Shown: positions 56,578 through 64,000, numbered from the stretch's first letter. The stretch is 64,000 nt of DNA from Saprospiraceae bacterium (GCA_022842725.1 JALHOZ010000011.1:60398-124397), one strand, 5' to 3'. The notes: a model not told the origin generated them from the sequence alone. A program made the numbers and translations.

Positions 56578-56712
56578 AACGTTTTTGGGCTTGGCGAAGG
56601 TGGCGATTTTCACCACAAATGTTGATGCGGAGAACCAATGTTTGATTAACCACAAATGTGTCTGCGGAGCACTGAACCGCCACTTTTGCCAAACCCGTGT
56701 TATAGCCAGTGG
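56578..56712. repeat. Palindromic cassette-boundary site A (attC-like)
   Basis: AAC (56578-56580) ... GGGCTTGGCGAAGGTGGCG (56587-56605) pairs with CGCCACTTTTGCCAAACCC (56678-56696) at 16 of 19 positions, then GTTATAGCCAGTGG (56699-56712). The loop between the arms carries an imperfect 21-base direct duplication (56612-56632 and 56649-56669). The layout (AAC ... arm-loop-arm ... GTT) is that of an integron attC, but the outer core is CTATAAC/GTTATAG instead of RYYYAAC/GTTRRRY. Confidence 0.6.
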
Positions 56713-56769
56713 TTATTGACCACCTTCCTTGCAAACCATTGTCAGTATTGAGTTTTAGTTTCATGATTA

Positions 56770-59349
56770 TTACCTAGACCTTGAGATGTTTAGACTTCTC
56801 CGTTTAATCCATTTTTCTATTTCTACTGTCCAGAAAACAATACTTGATAGTCCTATACAGATCAATAGTTCAATAACAGTCAATGATATTGTACTGAAAA
56901 TGTCCTGTAAGAAAGGAACATAAATTACTGCCATTTGTAAAGCAAAGGTGAGAAGAATAGCACCAACCAGTTGTTTATTGGCAAAAACTCCCTGTTGAAA
57001 TAGTGATTTTATATCGCTTCTAATAGCCATGGCTTGCCCCATTTGGCTTATACATAATACTGTAAAGACCATAGTTGGCCACTTATCGTTACCAATGTGA
57101 ACAGCCCATGCTTGTATAGATAAACAAATGGTTGCCATTAATAAACCTACCCAAAAAATATGGAAACCTAAACTCTTTGTGAATATGGTTTCATCTGTCC
57201 TTCGAGGTGGTCGTTGTAAAATATTTTCTTCAGCAGGTTCAGCTGCATAGGCTAATCCTGGTAGTCCATCTGTTACCAAGTTAATCCATAAAATTTGTAT
57301 TGGTATAAGTGGAATGGGCATTCCGACAAGTGGTGCTAAAAGGATAATAGAAATTAAACCACCTTTACTCGTAAGTGTATATTTTATAAATTTTCTGATG
57401 TTATCATAAATTCTCCTGCCTTCTTTTACTGCCTTAATGATGGTAGCAAAATTATCATCCAGTAAAATCATTTGGGCAGCTTCTTTACTAACATCAGTTC
57501 CTGTAATACCCATAGCAACACCAATATCAGCTCTTCGCAAAGCAGGAGCATCATTTACACCGTCTCCCGTCATGGCTACAAAATTATTTTTCTTTTGTAA
57601 CATTTTTACAATTTCTAACTTTTGCTCAGGCGATACGCGGGCATAAACTTTTATGTATTCAACTTCCTTTTCAAACTCTTCATCAGAATAGCCTTCTAAT
57701 GCTGCACCCGTAATTACTTTATCTGTTTTTTTGTAAATAATACCCGTTTCTAATGCAATTGCGTGAGCTGTTATAGGATGATCTCCTGTTATCATTACCG
57801 GTGTAATACCAGCTGAGTGGCAATCGGCAATTGCTTGTTTGGCTTCCTCTCTCGGAGGGTCTATCATAGCAACTATGCCAATGAAGTTAAGATTCTGTTC
57901 TGTGTTTTGGATGGTACTTTTTTCAGGTAATTTATCCAATATTGAATAAGCGTAAGACAAAACTCGTTTACCTTGTTGTGCAAATGTATTAACGACTTTT
58001 AAAATTTCGGTATCGTTATGTGTTGTACAACATTTTAATACCGATTCTACAGCACCTTTTGTAATAGCTATATATTTACCATTGTATGCATAAACGGTTG
58101 TCATTCGTTTTCTTTCAGAGTCAAAGGGTAATTCATTAACACGTTTATTTTCTCGCCATGATTCTTTGTAGTGCTTTTGGTTTCGGGTGTATGTTACTAA
58201 AGCAATTTCTGTTGGATCTCCATTAAATTTATTCAATTCATCTACAGAAACATCATGGTTTAGTTCCATTGCAAACAATAACAACTCTTCTTCTTTGAAG
58301 TTTTGATAGGATACTATTTCATTTGGTTGCCAGATGTCAGTAACCGTCATTTTATTCTGGGTAATTGTACCTGTTTTATCAGAACAGATATAGGTAATTG
58401 AACCTAAAGTTTCAACCGAAGGAAGTCTGCGAATGAGTGCATTCTTTTTTACCAATCGTTTAGCACCGATGGCCAATGAGATTGTGATAATAGCTGGTAA
58501 TGCTTCGGGTATTGCTGCAACCGCTACAGAAATTGTTATGAACAGCATCTTTATAGAATCCTCGCCTCTTAGTAAACCCAAAACATACACTATAGCGCAA
58601 ATAACCAATATAATTAAAGATATTCTTTTAGTGAAATTTGCTAGCTTAATTTGAAGCGGAGTTAGATTTTCTTTTTCCTGTAAAAGTTGTGCAATGCGAC
58701 CGATTTCTGTGTTCATTCCAGTAGCTACAACAATACCTTCACCACGTCCATACGAAACAATAGTACTTTTGAATGCCATATTATTTCTGTCGCCAATGGG
58801 TAGGTTTTCCAAATGGAGTTGATGGGTTTGTTTATCTATGGCATAAGATTCGCCAGTAAGAGAAGATTCTTCTAATTTAAGCGAATGTGTTTCAGTAAGT
58901 CTAATGTCTGCAGGAACAATATCTCCAGTCTCTAAAACAACAATATCACCAATTACTAATTCCGATGTTGCTATTTCAATAAGCTTACCATTCCTTCGAA
59001 CCAAAGAGTTTAAAGCTGACATCTTTTTTAATGCAGCCATAGCCTTTTCAGCTTTGTATTCTTGAATAAAACCAATGAGTGCATTCATTAATACTATACT
59101 CATTATAAGAACCGCATCCTTAACATCTCCGATTGCAATTGATATTGCGGCTGCAACGAGCAGAATCAGAATCATTAAATCTTTGAATTGATTTAACAGA
59201 AGAATCCAAAAAGGTTTTTTCTTTTTTTCAACTAATTCATTCCTTCCATTTTCAAGCAACCGTTCTTCTGCATCAGATTGATGCAAACCATTTTTGCTTG
59301 TGTTAAGCAATTGCTGGGTTTCATGAATAGATAATATGTGATGATTCAT
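56770..59349 (-). CDS. Type II (Ca2+-transporting-like) P-type ATPase
   Basis: Inner-membrane cation pump, 859 residues from the ATG at 59349. N-terminal cation-ATPase domain, then LTGES (actuator), VAAIPEALPAIIT in the ion-binding helix, phosphorylation site ICSDKTGTITQNKMT, MITGDHPITAHAIA and AMTGDGVNDAPALRRADIG. The C-terminal part has six membrane helices with NLVTDGLPGLAYAAEP. The PEALP reading (many Ca2+ pumps have PEGLP) and the length suit SERCA/PMCA-like bacterial pumps; the ion is not certain. Flanked by sites A and B, making it a one-gene segment. Confidence 0.92.
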   Translation of the reverse strand: MNHHILSIHETQQLLNTSKNGLHQSDAEERLLENGRNELVEKKKKPFWILLLNQFKDLMILILLVAAAISIAIGDVKDAVLIMSIVLMNALIGFIQEYKAEKAMAALKKMSALNSLVRRNGKLIEIATSELVIGDIVVLETGDIVPADIRLTETHSLKLEESSLTGESYAIDKQTHQLHLENLPIGDRNNMAFKSTIVSYGRGEGIVVATGMNTEIGRIAQLLQEKENLTPLQIKLANFTKRISLIILVICAIVYVLGLLRGEDSIKMLFITISVAVAAIPEALPAIITISLAIGAKRLVKKNALIRRLPSVETLGSITYICSDKTGTITQNKMTVTDIWQPNEIVSYQNFKEEELLLFAMELNHDVSVDELNKFNGDPTEIALVTYTRNQKHYKESWRENKRVNELPFDSERKRMTTVYAYNGKYIAITKGAVESVLKCCTTHNDTEILKVVNTFAQQGKRVLSYAYSILDKLPEKSTIQNTEQNLNFIGIVAMIDPPREEAKQAIADCHSAGITPVMITGDHPITAHAIALETGIIYKKTDKVITGAALEGYSDEEFEKEVEYIKVYARVSPEQKLEIVKMLQKKNNFVAMTGDGVNDAPALRRADIGVAMGITGTDVSKEAAQMILLDDNFATIIKAVKEGRRIYDNIRKFIKYTLTSKGGLISIILLAPLVGMPIPLIPIQILWINLVTDGLPGLAYAAEPAEENILQRPPRRTDETIFTKSLGFHIFWVGLLMATICLSIQAWAVHIGNDKWPTMVFTVLCISQMGQAMAIRSDIKSLFQQGVFANKQLVGAILLTFALQMAVIYVPFLQDIFSTISLTVIELLICIGLSSIVFWTVEIEKWIKRRSLNISRSR

Positions 59350-59360
59350 TTTGTACACGC

Positions 59361-59389
59361 AACGAAACTTTAGTTGTTATAGCCAGTGG
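59361..59389. repeat. Site B: shortened copy of the palindromic boundary
   Basis: AACGAAACTTTAGTTGTTATAGCCAGTGG. The right-hand GTTATAGCCAGTGGTT is identical to the end of site A over 16 bases. The left part keeps AAC but the long arms are missing, leaving a small AAC/GTT palindrome. It lies 12 bases from the ATPase start codon, so it looks like a truncated or degenerate site. Confidence 0.5.
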
Positions 59390-59439
59390 TTTTTGTCATT
59401 CCTCAATAGTCAACTTGTGTTTGGAGTAGCTTTTGTCTT

Positions 59440-59688
59440 TTAGAAATCGAACAATTCCCCCAATAATCCTTTCTTCTTCTTGTATTGATGTTCCTTGTCT
59501 GTTGAATATCTATGTTTATCTGAATACTTATCTTGTTGAAAATTCTTGAGATTTTCTGATGAACGCTCGATGATTTTATCAAGCTCTCCACGGTCAAGCC
59601 ATACTCCACGACAATCTGGACAATAGTCAATTTCTATTCCGCTCCGGTCTGTCATTACAAGGCTTACATTACAATTTGGACATTTCAT
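59440..59688 (-). CDS. Zinc-ribbon protein (zf-TFIIB type)
   Basis: The product has 82 residues. Two CxxC knuckles, MKCPNCNVSL and YCPDCRGVWLDRGELDKI, are separated by about 18 residues. This is the compact TFIIB-type zinc ribbon with the conserved GVWLDRGEL; a Lys/Tyr/His-rich tail follows. The role is unknown. It is the last gene of a four-gene minus-strand set, with the lipoprotein gene ending 11 bases upstream. Confidence 0.85.
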   Translation of the reverse strand: MKCPNCNVSLVMTDRSGIEIDYCPDCRGVWLDRGELDKIIERSSENLKNFQQDKYSDKHRYSTDKEHQYKKKKGLLGELFDF

Positions 59689-59699
59689 AAAAATTAAAT

Positions 59700-59993
59700 T
59701 TAATTGTTGATTTTTTCTAATATTTTACTTCCTCTTTTCGAGATAGAGTCAAGCTGAGAAGATGATTTATTAATTAATGTGTCAAGTTTTTTAACCTTGT
59801 CACTTTCTTTATTAATAAGTGAGTCAAGCGTTAAAACCTTGTCAACTTCCTTATTAATAAGAGAATCTAAAGACTCTGTCTTATTTTCTAATTCGTTAAG
59901 TTTGTTTTCAACTTCGTTGCCTAAGTTTCCACAAGAGGCAAGTAAAAATATTGCTAACATTGTGAAAATAATACTCTTGTTATTACGCTTCAT
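59700..59993 (-). CDS. Coiled-coil lipoprotein with 14-residue repeats
   Basis: The product has 97 residues from the ATG at 59993. The signal MKRNNKSIIFTMLAIFLLASC has a lipobox LASC. The mature part is a single helix built on a 14-residue repeat: SLDSLINKEVDKVL, TLDSLINKESDKVK, KLDTLINKSSSQLD. Two heptads per unit predict a parallel coiled-coil trimer, like Braun-type lipoproteins, although no C-terminal Lys for peptidoglycan attachment is obvious. An in-frame ATG 30 bases earlier is possible but gives an untypical signal. Possibly an envelope stress or structural lipoprotein. Confidence 0.75.
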   Translation of the reverse strand: MKRNNKSIIFTMLAIFLLASCGNLGNEVENKLNELENKTESLDSLINKEVDKVLTLDSLINKESDKVKKLDTLINKSSSQLDSISKRGSKILEKINN

Positions 59994-60053
59994 GATTTCT
60001 TTGTTTAGAATTTTTTGATTCATTGTTAATTGAATTTATTAAAATTATAGAAT

Positions 60054-60884
60054 CTATTTTGAAAAAATCAAAACAGGCACTTTCGTGGTATATGTCAATT
60101 CTGCCGATTTACTTGGCAAAAAGATACTTTCAAAGAAACTTTTTTCTCTCTTTGTAAACATGATTAACAATTCGGGTTTCGATTTTTGAACATATTTTGT
60201 AATTCTTTCTACAAGTGATAATTCAAGGTTGCTTTTTTGAATGTTTAATGTGATATTCTCGAATTCTTTCGTTTTGAATAATTCTTTGTTTATTTCAAAC
60301 TTCTTCTTATCAAGCACAATTGATGAATAATGTAAAACTTCTAGTTGCAAATCAATTGGTTTTGAAAGTTTCGAGATTTTAATCACTTCGTTTTTCAGGT
60401 TTTCAAAATCAGATAAATAGGTAGCCTTTTTAATGGCTTTTACTCTATAATGGCTTGGTATGACCATTACAGGAACTTTAGAATTATTCACAATATATGA
60501 GGTATGTGTACCCATCACTTTCCTAAGCATTCCTGCTCCACGAGTAGCTATACAGATAAAATCTGTCTTGTTTTTTTCTGCATATTTTAGAATGTCTTTC
60601 TCGGTTGAAATACAATTATCCACAACAAATTTCACATTAGAGAACTTCCCTTTGTCCTTTCCAATAGTAGCATAAATGAACTTTTTGAGGTCTGCCGTAA
60701 GACGATCTATTTCATCATTTGTATAAGCCTTAAAAAAAACATCGCTCCATACTGTAGGCTTCGTAATATGAATGGCATGATAGAATATTACTTCAATATT
60801 TCCTGTTTGCCTGGAAAGAGTTTGAGCAAATCTAATTGCTCCTTTTGAGTTTTCCGAAAAGTCGGTAGTTACTAGTAGTTTCAT
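60054..60884 (-). CDS. Tandem universal stress protein
   Basis: The product has 276 residues with two Usp domains. The first (1 to about 145) begins KLLVTTDFSENSKGAIRFAQTL and ends with a nucleotide-binding-like loop, IATRGAGMLRKVMGTHTSYIVNNSKVPVMVIP. The second (about 150-276) is more divergent and ends KSAELTYTTKVPVLIFSK. Usp proteins respond to starvation, oxidative or energy stress; the first domain may bind ATP. It is the second gene of the four-gene set; the lipoprotein follows after 60 bases. Confidence 0.9.
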   Translation of the reverse strand: MKLLVTTDFSENSKGAIRFAQTLSRQTGNIEVIFYHAIHITKPTVWSDVFFKAYTNDEIDRLTADLKKFIYATIGKDKGKFSNVKFVVDNCISTEKDILKYAEKNKTDFICIATRGAGMLRKVMGTHTSYIVNNSKVPVMVIPSHYRVKAIKKATYLSDFENLKNEVIKISKLSKPIDLQLEVLHYSSIVLDKKKFEINKELFKTKEFENITLNIQKSNLELSLVERITKYVQKSKPELLIMFTKREKSFFESIFLPSKSAELTYTTKVPVLIFSK

Positions 60885-60948
60885 TTTATTTTGTATTTGA
60901 TGGTGATTTATATTATTTTGTTCACTTGTTTATTGAGCCTAATTAGTC

Positions 60949-61410
60949 TTAATACGATTTACTTTGACTATTTCTTATTTTAATTACAATAGACTTAGTA
61001 ATAAAGTATGTTGCAAAGCTACAGAAACTACTTACTGCTATCGCACCTATAAAAATCGAATAGCCAGCTTCTTTTAAATTTGCAGACCAATTATGCATGT
61101 CAAAACGAACATCTGTGTTAAGTAGCAACTCTCCAGTTTCAAAACTTAACAGCATAAACAGTGGACTTGTTAGAGGATTAGAAATTAAACTACCTGTTGC
61201 TGCTGCAAAAATATTGAATTTAAAAAACCTATGTAATAGAAGTACCGTTAAAAATCCAAAACCAAATGATGGGAAAACACCTGTAAAAGCTCCCAATGCC
61301 GCCCCTGTAGCTATTTCATTTACACTTGAATTTTCCTTTGCCAATTTAATAAATCTTGTCTTGATTCTTGTAGTGAAACTTGTCTTTATTTTTGGTTTAT
61401 TATTCATCAA
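60949..61410 (-). CDS. DUF2062 membrane protein
   Basis: The product has 153 residues. A basic N-terminus is followed by EIATGAALGAFTGVFPSFGFGFLTVLLLHRFF and AAATGSLISNPLTSPLFMLLSFETG, the Gly/Pro-rich signature of DUF2062, and a C-terminal membrane helix (GYSIFIGAIAVSSFCSFATYFI). Two to four membrane segments. The function of the family is not known. It heads the four-gene set, 35 bases from palindromic site C. Confidence 0.85.
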   Translation of the reverse strand: MMNNKPKIKTSFTTRIKTRFIKLAKENSSVNEIATGAALGAFTGVFPSFGFGFLTVLLLHRFFKFNIFAAATGSLISNPLTSPLFMLLSFETGELLLNTDVRFDMHNWSANLKEAGYSIFIGAIAVSSFCSFATYFITKSIVIKIRNSQSKSY

Positions 61411-61444
61411 AGTTGCAAATTATGAATGTTGTCTGCGTTTTTTA

Positions 61445-61562
61445 CCATTGGCTATAACGTCTGGCAGCTACAAGACGTTGGCGATTTCGGAGACGGAAAC
61501 TGTCTGCCACCACTGAACTTGATACGAAGCACAGGCGGATTTTGTAGCGCAATGCAGTGTAT
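61445..61562. repeat. Palindromic cassette-boundary site C
   Basis: Starts CCATTGGCTATAAC (61445-61458), identical over 18 bases (with TA before and GT after) to the start of site D. Inner pairing of GCTACAA (61467-61473) with TTGTAGC (61542-61548), and outer CTG/CAG. The right end is degenerate: GTGTATTGTGC stands in place of GTGTTATAGCC. It separates the DUF2062 and SDR genes. Confidence 0.55.
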
Positions 61563-61639
61563 TGTGCAAAAAATTCAACGAAGTTTTTTGTGCAAAAGAC
61601 GAGCAAAACATCCAGTTATTTTTTGCCCGTTCCTGATAG

Positions 61640-62395
61640 TTACTGTGTTGTCCATCCTCCATCTATTGCAATTGCCTGTCCGGTAATAAATGAAGCTGCA
61701 TTGGAGCAGAGAAACACTACAGTCTCTGCTATTTCTTCAGGTTGACCAACTCTACCCATAGGTTTTGCAGCAACCAATTGCTCTAAAACCTTGGGGTCCT
61801 GTCCGGTAAAGCGATCCACCATAGGTGTGTGAATTACTCCGGGGCAAACAGCATTAACCCTAATATTCTGCTTTGCATAGTCTAAAGCAACATTCTTTGT
61901 CAAACCTACAACAGCATGTTTGGATGCTACATAGGCAGGAACTCCGCCAAAACCTACTAGACCAGCAATAGAAGCATTATTTACTATAACTCCACCACCT
62001 ACTTTTAACATTTCGGGAATCTGGTACTTCATACAATACCAAACCCCTTTCAGGTTAATATTGATGGTTTTGTCCCAATTGTCGTTACTGCATTCTGTCG
62101 CAGAAGCCGGTGTTCCTTCAATGCCAGCATTGTTGAATGCAAAATCGAGTCTGCCATACTTGGCAATCGTTTCAGCAACCAAATTTTTTACATCATTTTC
62201 ATCTGAAACATCACACTTTACAAAAATTGCATCACCTCCATTCTCTATGATGGTGCTGAGTGTGTCTTCGTCCTGCGTCCAGTCTGAAAGAACAACTTTT
62301 GCACCCCTTTGTGCAAATGCAATTGCTGTTGATTTTCCAATACCGAATGTGCTTCCGGTCACGATGATTACTTTGTCTTTAAAGATTTGTTCCAT
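61640..62395 (-). CDS. Short-chain dehydrogenase/reductase (SDR)
   Basis: NAD(P)-dependent oxidoreductase of the classical SDR family, 251 residues. Cofactor loop [23 protein letters not shown], the catalytic Ser region [20 protein letters not shown] (YxxxK) near residue 155 and the C-terminal [15 protein letters not shown] are all intact. The Asp in VVLSDW after the second strand suggests NAD preference. The substrate is unknown. It is a one-gene segment between sites C and D. Confidence 0.93.
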   Translation of the reverse strand: MEQIFKDKVIIVTGSTFGIGKSTAIAFAQRGAKVVLSDWTQDEDTLSTIIENGGDAIFVKCDVSDENDVKNLVAETIAKYGRLDFAFNNAGIEGTPASATECSNDNWDKTININLKGVWYCMKYQIPEMLKVGGGVIVNNASIAGLVGFGGVPAYVASKHAVVGLTKNVALDYAKQNIRVNAVCPGVIHTPMVDRFTGQDPKVLEQLVAAKPMGRVGQPEEIAETVVFLCSNAASFITGQAIAIDGGWTTQ

Positions 62396-62443
62396 TTTTT
62401 TGATTTTATTCTGTTTATTAATAATTTTTACTTGGTCGTCCTA

Positions 62444-62521
62444 CCATTGGCTATAACGTTTTGGCCGTAGCCGTCGTGCCGTCTCGATAGAGCGGCATGA
62501 TGTGCTACGGCTTGTTATCTG
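62444..62521. repeat. Palindromic cassette-boundary site D (best-preserved attC-like copy)
   Basis: CCATTGGCTATAAC (62444-62457), then GCCGTAGCCGTCGTGCCG (62464-62481), an 11-base loop, then CGGCATGATGTGCTACGGC (62493-62511), then GTTATCTG (62514-62521). The arms pair with one small mismatch zone and extra bases on one side, as in attC. The stop codon of the following 452-residue gene (62505-62507) lies inside the right arm. Confidence 0.65.
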
Positions 62522-63863
62522 AATTTAATAAATTATATATTTCTTCTTTAAATTTATTTCCTAAATTTTGATCGTCCAAAACTGATAAGATATTCAGATC
62601 AATAATATCGTCAAATTTATCATCATTGACCATTTTTGCAACAATACAATTCTCAAGCAAGGGTTTTTGGTCTACTTTAAAAAATCTGGTACCAGAAAAA
62701 CCTGAATTTCCACCTGATGAGTGGTTTATGTATTGATTTAGGTTTTTTATGTCTTCTAATTTTTCAAATAATGGATAGTAATTTTTAAACCCGAAATTTA
62801 AGTAATAATATAATTGCGTTGCGAAATTATGCCAACTTGACTCAAGCGTTAGAGAACTTGACATGGCATGCTCAACAGAATTTATTATTAAAATCCTTCT
62901 TTTATCTGTTGATTTTGATACTTTCATTTCTATACTTTGAACAAGTTTTTCTAATACTAAATACCTTTTTTTAAAACTAATACCAAAGCCAGTGCGATCA
63001 CTTCCGCCAATAATAATTTCATCTATGTAATCCTTCTTTTTCCTGCGAAATGTATTTTGGGATTTTATAAAATCAAAAGATTCATCTAGAAGGTCATTTA
63101 AAATATTAGCCAAAATTTCATGCACATCTTTAGCATTTGGAAAAAGTTTTAATTTTAAAGATGGATCATCAACACTTGATCTAAAGCCTCCAGCATAGTA
63201 TGCCGCAATAATCAAATCATCATTAATAATTGGAAAATTCTTTTTAATACTGCGAGTTATAATATTATCAAAATCAAATTCTTGAAAACGTATTTGATTG
63301 TATTTTCGAATTTTGAAGTCTTTTAATGATTGTGTCTTCAACTTCTTTATTAAAACATCATTAATTAAATTTAAAATAGTTTCCCTTTCCAGTTCTATTC
63401 CCTCAGATTGGATATTTTCAGGAATGAACTCTTGAAATTTATCAAATAATATATCATTGTTATTTCTACCTATTTTTCGGATATGTAATATGAGTTCACC
63501 ATTTAAATGTGATTTAAAAATCCCACCAGTAACACTTTCATCTCCATCAATTTGAAGTTTTATAAGAGTCGAAATTACTTTATTGGGAAATATTTCTGTA
63601 AGTTTTTCAAAATAATAGGTAGAGAATATCCCAACATCCCTTATTATTAAGGCACCATTAAGGATTGATAAAAAACTTGAAAATGGTTCATCAGGTTCTC
63701 TAATCTCATATGGGATTATACTTAAAAAATTAACATCTACATTTGAATTTTTATAATGGCAATTTCTTAATTGTTCAAAAATAGCACTTCCATTTGAAAT
63801 TGAATCAATTTCTTCCACTATATAAAAACTTAACCCGGAATCAGCTATCTCTTTACTTATCAT
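62505..63863 (-). CDS. Unrecognised 452-residue protein
   Basis: No family recognised. The protein is soluble (no signal or membrane segment), Ile/Asn/Lys/Asp-rich and encoded by sequence visibly richer in A/T than the core genes. The N-terminal half is alpha/beta-like (LSFYIVEEIDSISNGSAIFEQL, INGALIIRDVGIFSTYYF, GGIFKSHLNGELILHIRKIG). The middle is helical with DVHEILANILNDLLDESFDFIK and basic FRRKKKDYIDEIIIGG. A segment near residue 325 reads RRILIINSVEHAMSSSLTLESSW. The last residues and stop lie in palindrome D, and its 5' end is 15 bases from palindrome E, so it fits as a mobile one-gene cassette. A defence or toxin role is possible only by location. Confidence 0.6.
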   Translation of the reverse strand: MISKEIADSGLSFYIVEEIDSISNGSAIFEQLRNCHYKNSNVDVNFLSIIPYEIREPDEPFSSFLSILNGALIIRDVGIFSTYYFEKLTEIFPNKVISTLIKLQIDGDESVTGGIFKSHLNGELILHIRKIGRNNNDILFDKFQEFIPENIQSEGIELERETILNLINDVLIKKLKTQSLKDFKIRKYNQIRFQEFDFDNIITRSIKKNFPIINDDLIIAAYYAGGFRSSVDDPSLKLKLFPNAKDVHEILANILNDLLDESFDFIKSQNTFRRKKKDYIDEIIIGGSDRTGFGISFKKRYLVLEKLVQSIEMKVSKSTDKRRILIINSVEHAMSSSLTLESSWHNFATQLYYYLNFGFKNYYPLFEKLEDIKNLNQYINHSSGGNSGFSGTRFFKVDQKPLLENCIVAKMVNDDKFDDIIDLNILSVLDDQNLGNKFKEEIYNLLNSDNKP

Positions 63864-63878
63864 TTTTTTTCTTTATTT

Positions 63879-63940
63879 CAGATAACGGTTAGTATATGCG
63901 TAGTGCGACCGATAGGGAGCATTATCGCATATACATTGTT
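63879..63940. repeat. Palindromic cassette-boundary site E
   Basis: CAGATAACG (63879-63887), then GTATATGCGTAGTGC (63892-63906) pairs with GCATTATCGCATATAC (63919-63934) around a 12-base loop, then ATT and GTT (63938-63940). CAGATAAC is the exact inverse of the GTTATCTG that ends site D, so the 452-residue gene is bracketed by matching inverted ends. A further GTTATTCTG follows at 63948-63956. Confidence 0.6.
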
Positions 63941-64000
63941 GGTGGTCGTTATTCTGTTTTTGTTGACTTTTCAATTTCCCAATTTCCCATAAGCATTCTA

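Noticed and set aside
56501..56764. 87-residue minus-strand ORF (MKLKLNTDNGLQGRWSITTG...)
   Set aside because: It is an accidental reading through palindrome A and its internal duplication. It has no start context and overlaps the hydrolase 5' end.
59403..59630. 75-residue minus-strand ORF
   Set aside because: It overlaps the zinc-ribbon gene in another frame and has no recognisable features.
56578..63940. Calling the palindromes true integron attC sites
   Set aside because: The outer core does not match RYYYAAC/GTTRRRY, orientation is mixed and no integrase is in the window; only 'attC-like' is supported.
1..64000. CRISPR arrays, tRNA or rRNA genes, insertion sequences
   Set aside because: I found no regularly spaced repeats with spacers, no cloverleaf-forming stretch with TTCGA-type arms, and no transposase ORF.

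Overview
The window looks like a chromosomal stretch of a Bacteroidota bacterium, probably near the Saprospiraceae (inference). Support: repeated TAnnTTTG -7 promoter boxes, several with an upstream TTG/TTTG about 19-21 bases away; three proteins ending in type IX secretion (T9SS) sorting domains; a TonB-dependent receptor and a DUF5686 protein, both with carboxypeptidase-regulatory-like N-termini; an RRM protein; MqnA of the futalosine menaquinone route; and the division/cell-wall (dcw) gene order of this phylum. The sequence is AT-rich throughout.

Layout. 1-12 kb, mostly + strand: the 3' end of a sortilin/BNR-type protein, a small secreted protein, rplU-rpmA (L27 carries a helix-hairpin-helix tail), rpe, a TonB-dependent receptor, a DUF5686 protein, nhaD and a GT-C-like membrane protein. 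12-16.3 kb: a di-haem cytochrome c peroxidase, two unknown small proteins and a secreted pectate-lyase-like protein. 16.6-32.3 kb, all on the - strand: a complete dcw cluster in the order mraZ-rsmH-ftsL-ftsI-murE-mraY-murD-ftsW-murG-murC-ftsQ-ftsA-ftsZ. Its promoter carries a three-repeat MraZ operator. The DNPR motif in MurE points to meso-diaminopimelate peptidoglycan. 32.7-37.5 kb: an SNF2 helicase, a lipoprotein, mqnA and an RRM protein. 37.7-46.9 kb: two giant tandem paralogous T9SS surface proteins, each with a dockerin-like and a cohesin-like module. 47.7-54.2 kb: an RluA pseudouridine synthase, an unusual RibF-glycosyltransferase fusion, an Mrp ATPase, a sigma-54 activator without a DNA-binding domain, and a LOG protein.

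54.3-64 kb is an accessory region with every gene on the - strand: a Fic protein with a repeat-rich upstream region, an alpha/beta hydrolase, a Ca2+-type P-ATPase, a four-gene stress set (zinc ribbon, coiled-coil lipoprotein, tandem Usp, DUF2062), an SDR oxidoreductase and an unrecognised 452-residue protein. From the hydrolase onward these genes are separated by imperfect long palindromes with conserved ends (TGGCTATAAC / GTTATAGCCA, or CAGATAAC / GTTATCTG). They resemble integron attC sites in architecture but do not match the canonical core, and no integrase is visible. This cassette-like arrangement is the best candidate for an undescribed system here.

No tRNA, rRNA, CRISPR array or transposase gene was recognised.
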